Assembly (NCBI GenBank): GCA_025354065.1
Contig: JANXNM010000540.1
Location: forward strand, 1-41,698
Reading direction: 5' to 3'
Source: Synechococcales cyanobacterium 340R_concoct_173_sub
Lineage (GTDB): Bacteria; Cyanobacteriota; Cyanobacteriia; Leptolyngbyales; Leptolyngbyaceae
Length of the DNA: 41,698 bases
Part shown: in pieces, positions 1 to 8,374 of the stretch
How positions within the stretch are numbered: the first letter of the stretch is position 1
Layout: the number at the start of each line of letters is the position of its first letter
Notes under the pieces: model-generated
Databases searched by the model: none
The model's input: only the letters and a program-made list of their open reading frames with translations
What the model was told of the DNA's origin: nothing
Position numbers and translations under genes: made by a program

Positions 1-244
1 GATATTCTGGGCGATCCAACTGAAGGCGCATTAGTCGTCGCCGCTGCAAAGGCAGGGTTTGAGGCAGATCAATGGAACGCAAAACTACCGCGTGTGATGG
101 AGTTCCCATTTACATCCGAACGTAAACGGATGTAAATGGGAACTCCATCACACGCGGTAGTTTTGCGTTCCATTGATCTGCCTCAAACCCTGCCTTTGCA
201 GCGGCGACGACTAATGCGCCTTCAGTTGGATCGCCCAGAATATC
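1..244. repeat. Perfect fold-back palindrome (118-bp arms, 8-nt loop)
   Basis: Bases 1-118 are the exact reverse complement of 127-244, with aacgtaaa between them at 119-126. Read on the + strand, bases 1-132 encode a P-type ATPase nucleotide-domain segment that ends in the expected SERKRM motif before a stop. The - strand copy breaks at the loop and reads SVYVRM. The + strand therefore holds the native join, and the fold-back starts at a natural 6-bp inverted repeat (catccg/cggatg) inside the gene. The left arm runs to the window edge, so its true length is unknown. Confidence 0.97.
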
Positions 245-1552
245 CCAACTTCCGCCATTATTTTGTAGTACTGCATCATTACAAATGGCACAGGCGAGCA
301 AGATCGACCTGACTTCGGGTTGATCCATTGGATCAATAGTTTGGCCTGAAATTGTGAATTTTCCATCCGGCTTATAGCCTTCTCCACTAATTTTGGGTTC
401 TACAGATGCGGTATGTAGACCCTGCACAACCATTTTATTTTGAGTAAGGGTTCCAGTTTTGTCTGAACAAATGGTGGTGACTGACCCTAATGTTTCAACA
501 GCAGGCAATTTACGAATTAATGCATTACGTTTAACCATGCGCTGGGTCCCTATTGCCAAGGTCACGGTAATCACCGCAGGCAATCCTTCGGGCACGACGG
601 CAACGGCCATGGAGAGGGATGTTTCGACTAATTCTTGAAAACGAAGGAGTTCAATTTTTCCGGTGGTAATCCAGTAGTAAATCATCCCAAATACAATGAT
701 GATTCCCACCAAAGTCATGGACCCGGAAACTAATACATTGCTCAATTGATCCATTCGCTTTTGCAGCGGCGTGGGTTCGGTTTCCACCGCTTGAAGCATT
801 GTGGCAATTTTCCCCAATTCAGTAGACATTCCGGTGCGAGTGACCACCACGGTGCCCCGGCCTTGAAGGACTTCTGTTCCTTGATATACGACATTTAACC
901 GATCGCCCAATGCGGCATCTTCATTCAAAATCGCGTCAGACTTTTTGGTGACGGCACTGGATTCACCCGTTAATGCAGATTCACGAATTTGTAAACTGGC
1001 GGCTTCAATCAATCTCCCATCTGCGGCAATCTGAACGCCTGCTTCTAATTGCATGACATCTCCGGGGACTAATTCCGAAGATTCAATTTCCATTAATCGT
1101 CCGGCTCTTAATACTCGTACATGGGGTGAAGAAAGTTGTTTAAGCGCCGCTAGTGCTTTTTCTGCGCCACTTTCTTGAACATAGCCCAATGCACCATTCA
1201 AAATCACAATGGCTAAGATTGCAATTGTATCTTTGAATGGAATGTCTCCTGCTTTCATGGTCCCTGATTGCCAGGATACAAAATCCAGAATGCCCGATAC
1301 GATCGCCACACCAATCAGCATGACCAACATAATGTTTCTAAACTGGTCAATCAAAATCGACCACTTCGATCGGCCTTCTGCTTCTTCGAGTTCATTTGGG
1401 CCAAATTTAATCTGACGCTCTTGAATTTGATGGAGTTGAAGCCCTTGCTTTTCGTCCGTTTGAAGCAGTTCCAGGGTCCGATCGATCGGCTCAGAATGCC
1501 AAACGGAGTCGAATTGGGGTGAAAGTTTAGCTGACATAAGCGGCGATGACAT
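110..1552 (-). pseudogene. P-type cation-transporting ATPase (P2 type), 3'-truncated by the palindrome
   Basis: This is an ATP-driven cation pump of the Ca2+/Na+-ATPase-like P2 group in the membrane. Visible are the actuator loop TGES (residues 195-198), the M4 ion-site motif PEGLP (321-325), the phosphorylation motif DKTGT with catalytic Asp364, and the start of the nucleotide-binding domain with DPTEGAL (441-447). Membrane helices lie near residues 70-95, 108-125, 275-295 and 310-335. Only 480 of about 900 residues are present. Residues after Ser475 come from the reversed loop, not from the real gene, so the intact gene probably exists in the genome. The start is ATG at 1552; ATG at 1537 is an alternative. 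The transported ion cannot be told. It diverges from the AAA-like gene at 1760. Confidence 0.9.
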
Positions 1553-1759
1553 AAGTGCTTGGTGTGTGAGGGTTTGAAGGAGTTTTAATCGAATAGAATT
1601 ATCTCAAATGGCGTGTCCAACACCAATCTAGAGAACTTCATCATAGTGCCATAATTGGGATGAAGGCACTAATTTTTAGTGTAGATTTGTGATTCCTCCG
1701 GTATGGTGTTAGGACTATCTTTTAAAGCCACAGTCTAAATAAGTTACAGAGATTTTTTA

Positions 1760-2854
1760 ATGAACCCCTTTATTCCGTCTACTCTTGCTAGCTCTTGGCC
1801 TCCGGTGGTGGTGGGGCGATCGTTGGAGTTGAAGCGGGTGGGCGATATTTTAAAGGCGGATGGCGATTTGCTGTTGACGGGGGTTCCGGGGATTGGACGG
1901 CGGACGTTGGTGCGATCGGCGGCGCGTCAAGTGGGGGCGCGGGTGGTGGAGATTGATTGCCTCCGAGCGACGGATTATTTACGATTTTTGCAGTTATTAG
2001 GCGATGCAATTTTGGCGGCCTTTTCCCAGCCGATGGAGTTGAGCTTGATTCATACCTATCTTGAACCTCATTCGTTGCAGCTTGATACGAGCAGTACGGG
2101 ACGGGCGAAGTTGTTGATTCCGTCGGGTCTTGATGAGTGGGTTGTTTTTAAGCGGTTGTTGGCCTTGCCTCAGGTTTTGGCGGAGTCGATGGATTGCCGA
2201 GTGGTGTTGGTGTTTCAAAATTTTCCGCACATTCGATCCTGGGATCGATCAAACAAGTGGGAAGATTATTTGCGTCAAAAAATCCAGGTCCAAACGCGGG
2301 TGAGCTATGCAATCATTGCGACGATGGCTCAGAAGTGGACGGAGCAAACGGATATGAAAACGGTCTTCTTGGCTCCCGTGGCGGATGCAGATTTACGATC
2401 GTGGTTGGTTACGTCGATGCGTCAGGTGGAGTTGTCGTTGGATCAAGACGCAATTCAGTTGGTGCTGGATATTGTTCAAGGCCATTTTGGGGATGCTCTG
2501 GCGCTGTCAAGACGACTTTGGTTAGAGCATCGCGGGAAGGTTTCGGTTCAGGTTCGATCGCATCAGGTGTATCGCAGTTCGGTGTCGTTGATTGAAGATT
2601 TGTCGGTGACGTTTGAGTCGTTGATTTTGTTGTTGCCCAGTACTCAAGTGCGGGTATTGGAATGTTTGGCGCTGGACCCGACGGATAGTCCCCATGCTAA
2701 TGAATACTTGAAAAAGCACAATTTGTCTCGGGGTGGAACGTTGCAAGGGGCGCTGTTGAGTTTGGAGCAGAAGGGGTTGGTGTATGGTCCCGATCGGGGT
2801 TACAAAATCGCGCTTCCGATGTTGGGCTTGTGGTTACGGTATCGATTGGGTTGA
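1760..2854 (+). CDS. AAA/STAND-like ATP-binding protein with degenerate P-loop
   Basis: A 364-residue soluble protein that looks like the archaeal-type ATPase group: an N-terminal NTPase domain followed by a winged-helix-like C-terminus (about residues 290-360). The P-loop region reads GVPGIGRRT (41-49); the Lys-Thr/Ser pair expected after the last Gly is Arg-Arg. The Walker B candidate VVLVFQNF (148-155) has no Asp-Glu pair. The protein may therefore bind nucleotide poorly or act as a structural or DNA-binding relative. The gene is richer in G and T than its flanks. It stands alone, diverging from the ATPase at 1552. Its function is not known. Confidence 0.8.
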   Translation: MNPFIPSTLASSWPPVVVGRSLELKRVGDILKADGDLLLTGVPGIGRRTLVRSAARQVGARVVEIDCLRATDYLRFLQLLGDAILAAFSQPMELSLIHTYLEPHSLQLDTSSTGRAKLLIPSGLDEWVVFKRLLALPQVLAESMDCRVVLVFQNFPHIRSWDRSNKWEDYLRQKIQVQTRVSYAIIATMAQKWTEQTDMKTVFLAPVADADLRSWLVTSMRQVELSLDQDAIQLVLDIVQGHFGDALALSRRLWLEHRGKVSVQVRSHQVYRSSVSLIEDLSVTFESLILLLPSTQVRVLECLALDPTDSPHANEYLKKHNLSRGGTLQGALLSLEQKGLVYGPDRGYKIALPMLGLWLRYRLG

Positions 2855-2897
2855 GGATGAGAGAGGCGATCGAGATTTTGCATAATCTACGATCGCT

Positions 2898-2987
2898 TTA
2901 CTTCACAGTAAACTCGGTACACGAGCGCAGTTCCTCAGGACAAAACCTCAGAACAATATCCGTCTTCGGAATAATTGCTTCCATCAT
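2898..2987 (-). other. Short unexplained reading frame (29 aa), possible gene remnant
   Basis: An ATG-started frame of 29 codons sits just downstream of the LprI-family gene. The frame stays open for a further nine codons upstream (ending AGRPE) before a stop. No ribosome site is evident and no family was recognised. It could be a degraded gene end or chance. Confidence 0.15.
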
Positions 2988-3016
2988 TTCAGGTCGTCCT
3001 GCACGATAAAATCAGT

Positions 3017-3427
3017 TCAAAGCTGTTTGGCTTCTAGATAGCTTTGAAGAAGGGTTGTGCGTTGTTTAGTTAGCGTCTCTTGGCAACTGCTATAGATCAG
3101 AGGAGCGATCGAACCGCCTTTGAAGCGATCGGCACTAAATTTGCAATCGAGGTCGCGATATTTGAGCCAAGCTAATTGTGCATCGATAAGTTGAGGTTCT
3201 TGGGTATTTTGTTTCGTTTGTTTGAAAGTATTACGTAATTGTCGATAGATTTGATTGAGTTCTTGGTCAGCGGCTTTAAATGACAAGTTAGCACAATGAT
3301 TCATTTCAAGCTGGGTACTAGTAGCTTTGCAGTTGATCTTTATAAAGGGATCTTTTTCACTCTGGCTCGGTAAAACTAGAACCGTTACGACTAAAGTCAT
3401 TGTTATGGCTGATATGAGATAGTTCAT
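3017..3427 (-). CDS. LprI-family (DUF1311) secreted protein
   Basis: A 136-residue exported protein. A hydrophobic signal segment covers about residues 1-20. The mature part has the Cys pattern and helical core of the LprI/DUF1311 family: KINCKATSTQLEMNHCA near residues 30-47, then QAxLNxxY-like and WLKYRDLDC segments. Characterised LprI from mycobacteria inhibits lysozyme; whether this one does is inference. Cys residues at about 33, 45, 95 and 114 could form disulfides. It is a single gene, followed on its upstream side by a long spacer. Confidence 0.8.
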   Translation of the reverse strand: MNYLISAITMTLVVTVLVLPSQSEKDPFIKINCKATSTQLEMNHCANLSFKAADQELNQIYRQLRNTFKQTKQNTQEPQLIDAQLAWLKYRDLDCKFSADRFKGGSIAPLIYSSCQETLTKQRTTLLQSYLEAKQL

Positions 3428-3652
3428 TTTAAGTTTTGATTTGTAGGGGATACTCTATCTTAGCGTTTAGAACCGATCGGCTATGTATGAGATTCTAAGC
3501 TAGTAATCACATAAAAATCTTCCAGAAGTTTTAGGTATATTGAACTTCATTTTTGCGCTTTGTTCAGACAGACTAATTCAGACTCAAACCGATCGGATTT
3601 GATTTGAAGAGAGGGCGATCGATGCACCTAATTTACTCGCCTGAGGGTTGTG

Positions 3653-3666
3653 TCTTTACGTAAAGA
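3653..3666. promoter_or_regulatory. 14-bp perfect palindrome, operator-like
   Basis: The sequence tctttacgtaaaga equals its own reverse complement. It lies in the spacer about 590 bases before the exopolysaccharide block. Its size and symmetry fit a dimeric regulator site, but no regulator is known. Confidence 0.3.
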
Positions 3667-3956
3667 GTAAGGAATAATTAGTAGCTCTGTAAGCTCTGCC
3701 CCCTTAGACTCTTAGATTAGCCTATTTTTCGTCCTTTATGTAGGAGCACTACCTGCTACAGAATGACTAATATCCTAGTATTGCCCCCTTACCCTCATTA
3801 GATCTCTATGAAATTGATGCTGACCAAAATATTATGGCTTACCCACTATCAGATTCACAGAATATTATTACGGTCGAATATTAAAAGATATAGATAAGTT
3901 TTCGTTAAAGGTAAAATAACTGGTCTCCAGAATCTATCTTCAATCTCTTTAATCTT

Positions 3957-3989
3957 CAGACAAGCCACAGACAAACCGCAGACAAGCCG
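3957..3989. repeat. Three tandem 11-bp repeats
   Basis: Three consecutive units read cagacaagcca, cagacaaaccg and cagacaagccg. The period is close to one helical turn, so proteins bound to the units would lie on the same DNA face. Units differ at two positions only. Confidence 0.75.
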
Positions 3990-4097
3990 GAGATGATTAT
4001 CTAGATTTTTTCATTAAGGGTTAGTTGATAATAAATCTAATTATTACTTGAACGAGTTATTTGTGTAACTTATATGTTGATTGACGCCGAAAACTTT

Positions 4098-4143
4098 TGT
4101 AAGCATTGCAACATATATATTGTAAGCATTGCAACATATATAT
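4098..4143. repeat. Perfect 23-bp tandem duplication
   Basis: The unit begins tgtaagcattgcaaca and ends in atatatat. It occurs twice without change at 4098-4120 and 4121-4143, about 110 bases before the first gene of the exopolysaccharide block. The core has imperfect dyad symmetry (tgt..gc att gc..aca). Confidence 0.85.
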
Positions 4144-4254
4144 ATATAGTTACTGACTTGAAAATTAGATCCGCTTGAAAATAGTTTATTGCTTTGATAG
4201 GCTGATTTTCTGGTTAACTGCTCACATCTCCTCCTACTGTATCTACCTAGAAAT

Positions 4255-5037
4255 ATGGCCTCCTTATCTTCCCGCTCATCGGATATGTCTCAGCGTAGCC
4301 AGATTTTGAATGTCGAGATTGATAATTTATCAAATCTTGAGTTGCTTTATGAATTGAAATCTGGCTTTCTTGTGACACCTAATGTTGATCATCTGATTAA
4401 GTTACAACATAATCGATTGTTATTTCAAGCCTATGAATCCGCAAACTATAGAGTCTGTGATAGTTCAGTGCTATTAAAGACAGCAGAATTTTTAGGGTAT
4501 CCCTTAAAGGAAAAGATCGCTGGATCAGACTTCTTTTCACTGTTCTGTAAATTTCATCGCAATAATCATCAAGTAAAAATTTTCTTGCTCGGCGGTGTGG
4601 ATGGCGCTGCTGAAACCGCTAGAGCAAACTTAAACCGAAGGCTCGATCGTGAACTTATTATTGATACTTACGAGCCGCCTTTCGGGTTTGAATACGATGA
4701 GGCAGAATGTGAATTGATTTTGGAGCGTATTCGTACCTCAGGGGCGACGGTTCTGGCAGTCGGAGTTGGCTGTCCGAAGCAAGAAATTTGGATTGCTAAA
4801 TATCGATCCGCATTACCCTCGATTCAATTATTCATGGCGATCGGCGCAACGATTAATTTTGAGGCAGGTATGGTACGACGTGCTCCACAATGGATGCAAG
4901 ATTTGAGCTGCGAGTGGCTATATCGTTTACTGTCAGAGCCGAGAAGACTATGGCGGCGCTATTTAATTGAAGATGTGATATTCTTCTGGCTGATTTCTAA
5001 ACAGTTTCTTCGTCTTTACCAGTCTCCATTTAATTAA
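4255..5037 (+). CDS. WecG/TagA/CpsF family glycosyltransferase
   Basis: A 260-residue transferase of the family that adds N-acetylmannosaminuronate, N-acetylmannosamine or a related sugar to a lipid-linked first sugar. Family marks are TPNVDHL (about 40), the GSDFF segment near 88, the glycine-rich FLLGGVDGA (about 108), VGVGCPKQEIW (about 165-175) and the C-terminal basic tail LLSEPRRLWRRYL that docks on the membrane. It is the first gene of a seven-gene run on one strand; the next gene starts 24 bases on. This places it at the second step of repeat-unit assembly. The sugar donor is not known. The ATG at 4255 has no strong ribosome site. Confidence 0.9.
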   Translation: MASLSSRSSDMSQRSQILNVEIDNLSNLELLYELKSGFLVTPNVDHLIKLQHNRLLFQAYESANYRVCDSSVLLKTAEFLGYPLKEKIAGSDFFSLFCKFHRNNHQVKIFLLGGVDGAAETARANLNRRLDRELIIDTYEPPFGFEYDEAECELILERIRTSGATVLAVGVGCPKQEIWIAKYRSALPSIQLFMAIGATINFEAGMVRRAPQWMQDLSCEWLYRLLSEPRRLWRRYLIEDVIFFWLISKQFLRLYQSPFN

Positions 5038-5061
5038 CCTAGTTAACTGATAGTTAATATA

Positions 5062-6156
5062 ATGAATTCCCCAAATCTACTCCCCTTAGTTTCTATTATT
5101 ATTCCTGTCTTTAACGCTGAAAGATATGTTGCGAGAACTCTACAATCAGCGCTAGACCAAATCTATCCCAATGTAGAAATTATTATTGTGGATGATGGTT
5201 CGACGGATAATAGTATGGAAGTCTGCCGATCGTTTCATTCACCAAAAATTCGGATTATTCAACAAAAAAACACTGGTCTCCCAGGTGCTCGGAATACCGG
5301 GATTCGTCATGCATTAGGAGACTATGTTTCCTTTCTAGATAGTGATGATCTTTGGGAATCTACTAAATTAACCCGTCATATCAGTCATTTACAGGCTTCT
5401 CCGCAGGTTGGAATCAGTTTTAGTTACTCGGCATTCATTGATGAATCGGATACCCTACTTGGTCTCTACCAAAAGCCAAAACGTCTGACTAATATTACTC
5501 CTGACTATATTTTGTGTCGTAATCCAGTGGGGAATGGTTCCGCCGCAGTCATTCGTCGCGAGGTTCTAGAACATGTGAGACACTCTTCTGATCGTCAATT
5601 CAGTGATCCTAAAGAACAAACGTTTTTCGATGAGCAATTGCCCCAGGAAAATGCTGATGCTAGTGATGTCGAATTCTGGACCCGTGTTTCGATTCAAACT
5701 ATTTGGAAAATCGAAGGGATTCCGGAGGTTTTAACCTACTATCGTCTAACCCGGACTGGATTATCAGCAAATGTTCTAAACCAAGTGGCGGCATTGCAGG
5801 GTGTACTCGATCGGACTCGTCGTTATGCCCCGGAAATCGTAGAGAGCTGTGAACGGACAGCTAGAGCCTATCATTTCCGCTATGCAGCGCGGCGTATGGT
5901 CACTCTACGTAATTCTGATAAAGCCGCTCAACTCATGGCGAACTCATTGCGATCGGATTGGAAAATCCTATTAGCTGAACCTCGACGGACTCTATTGACG
6001 CTTGCAGCAGTTTGTACAATTAAGATTTTGCCACGGCGGGCCTATGAAGTTGTAGAGCGATTCATTTTGACTAAATTGATGGCGTCCCGTCAGTCTCGCT
6101 TGGTTCTGACACAATCTGAACCTATGAAAACACCTTCGCCCACGACTCCGGTATAA
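5062..6156 (+). CDS. GT2-family glycosyltransferase
   Basis: A 364-residue inverting GT-A transferase. The nucleotide-binding DDGSTD is at residues 44-49 and the metal-binding DSDD at 93-96, with ARNTGI between them. About 60 residues of the mid-region (RHSSDRQ to ENADASD) form an insert before the WTR acceptor-side segment. The C-terminal 130 residues are helical and basic and contain an EPRRT motif near 309, shared with the GT2 at 7410. It most likely adds one sugar to the growing repeat unit on the inner membrane face. It lies 24 bases after the WecG-like gene and 15 bases before the flippase. Confidence 0.9.
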   Translation: MNSPNLLPLVSIIIPVFNAERYVARTLQSALDQIYPNVEIIIVDDGSTDNSMEVCRSFHSPKIRIIQQKNTGLPGARNTGIRHALGDYVSFLDSDDLWESTKLTRHISHLQASPQVGISFSYSAFIDESDTLLGLYQKPKRLTNITPDYILCRNPVGNGSAAVIRREVLEHVRHSSDRQFSDPKEQTFFDEQLPQENADASDVEFWTRVSIQTIWKIEGIPEVLTYYRLTRTGLSANVLNQVAALQGVLDRTRRYAPEIVESCERTARAYHFRYAARRMVTLRNSDKAAQLMANSLRSDWKILLAEPRRTLLTLAAVCTIKILPRRAYEVVERFILTKLMASRQSRLVLTQSEPMKTPSPTTPV

Positions 6157-6171
6157 GGAAAGAATTGGATT

Positions 6172-7413
6172 ATGACTCCCTTTTTAAAAAATATGGGTTG
6201 GTTGGGTGCTGCTGAGTTTTTTAGTCGGATAATGCGGCTCGGAACGACGGTGGTAGTAGCGCGATCGCTTTCGACGCAAGAGTATGGTATGGCGGCGACT
6301 GTAATGGTATTATCCGCATTTATGATCTCCTTTTCAATGCGATCGGGCATTGGGAATAAATTGATCCAAGCGCCAACGTCTCGCCTGGATGAGTTTTGTC
6401 AAACGGCATACTCGATGGGATGGTTGAGTGCTTTTATTCTTGCGTTGACTCAAATTCTCCTCTCAATTCCCATTTCTCTTTTTTATCATAATCCCCAGAT
6501 TATTGGCCTGAATGCGGTCATGTCCCTAAGTCTACTGTTTAATCCGCTCTACCATGTTCAGTGTGTGTTGATCTACCGCGAAAATGCTCTTCGTACTATC
6601 GCCCTCTGCAATCTGTTGGAGTCGTTTGTTTGTAATATCGCCACTATTATCTTGGCCCTTTTAGGCTGGGGAGCTTGGGCGTTGATTTTACCTTTAGTGT
6701 TGACCGTTCCGATTTGGTGCTGGGTGATGTGGTCTAATCAAGATTGGCGACCGAATTGGCGCTGGAGTTTCAGTGTTTGGCGAGAAATTTTTCCCTTTGC
6801 ATTCAAACTTTTAGGGATTGATTTGCTTGCAAAATTACGGGACTATATTGATTATATTGCGATCGGAGTTGTACTGGGTCCAGAAGCATTAGGTCTCTAT
6901 TACTTTGCATTTAATGCGGGGCTAGGGCTGAGTACAGGGATGATTCAGTCGGTTAGTGGTGCGCTTTATCCTCATCTCAGCACCTGTGGAAACGATCGCA
7001 ATGATCTTATACAGCGCTATCTCAAGAGTTTGCAAGACATGGCTAAAACGATCGTTCCATTGATTTTGATTCAAAGTATTTTGGCACCTATTTATGTCCC
7101 GATAATTTTTGGTCCGAAATGGGTTGCAGCAATTCCCATGGTAGTTCTAATTTGTTTGTCAGCAGTGCCTCGCCCTTTTGCAAATGCGACATCATTCCTC
7201 TTGCAGTTGAGTCAGAATACTGCGATTGATTTGAAGTCGAATCTGATATTCACGGTGTTCTTTTCAGTTTCCGTGGTGATTGCAGTTCAATTTGGGATAG
7301 TGTCCGTCGCGATCGCAGTCTTTATGACTCATGCCTCAATGATTCCGGGATTTATTTGGTGGGTGCAGCAACGAGATTATCAGATTATTCGATCGGTGCA
7401 GGTACAGTCATGA
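6172..7413 (+). CDS. Wzx-like polysaccharide flippase
   Basis: A 413-residue polytopic membrane protein of the MATE-like oligosaccharide flippase group. It has about 12 hydrophobic segments and the N-terminal pattern seen in this family: an amphipathic start, then RIMRLGTTVVVARSL and later LGPEALGLYYFAFN near residue 235. It is predicted to move the lipid-linked repeat unit across the inner membrane for polymerisation. Its stop codon overlaps the next start as ATGA at 7410-7413, which implies translational coupling with the following GT2. Confidence 0.9.
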   Translation: MTPFLKNMGWLGAAEFFSRIMRLGTTVVVARSLSTQEYGMAATVMVLSAFMISFSMRSGIGNKLIQAPTSRLDEFCQTAYSMGWLSAFILALTQILLSIPISLFYHNPQIIGLNAVMSLSLLFNPLYHVQCVLIYRENALRTIALCNLLESFVCNIATIILALLGWGAWALILPLVLTVPIWCWVMWSNQDWRPNWRWSFSVWREIFPFAFKLLGIDLLAKLRDYIDYIAIGVVLGPEALGLYYFAFNAGLGLSTGMIQSVSGALYPHLSTCGNDRNDLIQRYLKSLQDMAKTIVPLILIQSILAPIYVPIIFGPKWVAAIPMVVLICLSAVPRPFANATSFLLQLSQNTAIDLKSNLIFTVFFSVSVVIAVQFGIVSVAIAVFMTHASMIPGFIWWVQQRDYQIIRSVQVQS

Positions 7414-8339
7414 ATACTAGTATGAATATTTCTATGAATGTCAGTGTAATTATTCCAGCTTTTAATGTCGAAGCCTATTTGGCAGAGGCTCTAGACTCAG
7501 TTCTCGCTCAAACCTATCCAGCCTCAGAAATCATTATTGTAAATGATGGCTCGACAGATGGGACATTAGCGATCGCGAATGATTATGCAACTCGTTATCC
7601 AGTCATTCAAGTAATTTCTCAGCTTAATGCGGGTCTTTCGGCGACTCGAAATCGGGGACTTGAGGCCGCTACAGGCGAGATCGTTAATTTTCTAGATGCT
7701 GATGACTATTGGTATCCTGAAAATATTCAACAGCATATTCGAGCATTTTTAGCCTCTCCAACCTTGATGCTGAGCTTTGGGCGAGTTGAATTTGTGGATG
7801 AATCGCGCCATAGTCTCCATCAGTTCTCACGATCGAAACTTACTAAGCTTACTTTTAAAGATTTCTATCTTGAAAGTCCAGCGGTATCAGGTTCTAATCT
7901 CGTTATACGGCGATCGATTATTCAGCAATTAGGTGGATTTAACATCGACCTCACCTCTCTCGAAGACCGAGAATTTTGTTTACGTATTTTATCTCATGGA
8001 GGATATATTGAAGGAATAGATGTCGTCACTGTGCAGTATCGTATCCGGAACATGAGTCTTTCGAGTTCGTCTGAAAATCTAGAAAAAAACTGGATAAAAA
8101 TGAATCACATTGTCCGTAGTTATTCACCCGAGATAACTCCGCCCCTTCAACGACTTTCCTATGCTTGTTTTCTAAGATACCTCGCTCGTCGTGGACTTCG
8201 GAGTCATGCAGAGCCTATGATTACCTTCAATTTGATTAAGAAAGCGATCGTCACAGAATGGACCTTACTGTTTTTGGAACCTCGCCGAACAATTGCAACG
8301 TTGATCCTTGCGTCTGCTAGAGTTTTACGACTTGCTTAA
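7410..8339 (+). CDS. GT2-family glycosyltransferase, coupled to the flippase
   Basis: A GT-A fold transferase of 309 residues from the ATG at 7410. That start overlaps the flippase stop by four bases; a longer frame upstream would run deep into the flippase gene. NDGSTD and DADD carry the nucleotide and metal sites, and ATRNRGLEAA lies between them. The C-terminal half resembles the GT2 at 5062: both have a PEI...RY.ARR stretch and end near an EPRRT motif, which points to duplication. Three in-frame ATGs spaced 12 bases apart (7410, 7422, 7434) open the gene, so the exact start is uncertain. Confidence 0.9.
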   Translation: MNTSMNISMNVSVIIPAFNVEAYLAEALDSVLAQTYPASEIIIVNDGSTDGTLAIANDYATRYPVIQVISQLNAGLSATRNRGLEAATGEIVNFLDADDYWYPENIQQHIRAFLASPTLMLSFGRVEFVDESRHSLHQFSRSKLTKLTFKDFYLESPAVSGSNLVIRRSIIQQLGGFNIDLTSLEDREFCLRILSHGGYIEGIDVVTVQYRIRNMSLSSSSENLEKNWIKMNHIVRSYSPEITPPLQRLSYACFLRYLARRGLRSHAEPMITFNLIKKAIVTEWTLLFLEPRRTIATLILASARVLRLA

Positions 8340-8374
8340 TTAAATTCTCAATAGTTTAGGAACTTATATTCACC

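Larger units (their letters stand above)
3428..4254. other. Long AT-rich spacer upstream of the exopolysaccharide block
   Basis: No convincing gene was found in either strand over 827 bases. The stretch holds a 14-bp palindrome (3653-3666), three tandem 11-mers (3957-3989), a 23-bp tandem duplication ending in an alternating TA run (4098-4149) and two copies of cttgaaaat at 4157 and 4174. The repeats sit within 600 bases of the first transferase and may be control sites. No promoter could be fixed with confidence. Confidence 0.6.

Noticed and set aside
3957..3989. CRISPR-like repeats
   Set aside because: Units are 11 bases, directly adjacent, with no spacers and no cas gene.
7356..7409. Longer start for the GT2 at 7410
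   Set aside because: It would place 18 residues inside the flippase gene, while the ATGA overlap at 7410 is a standard coupled start.
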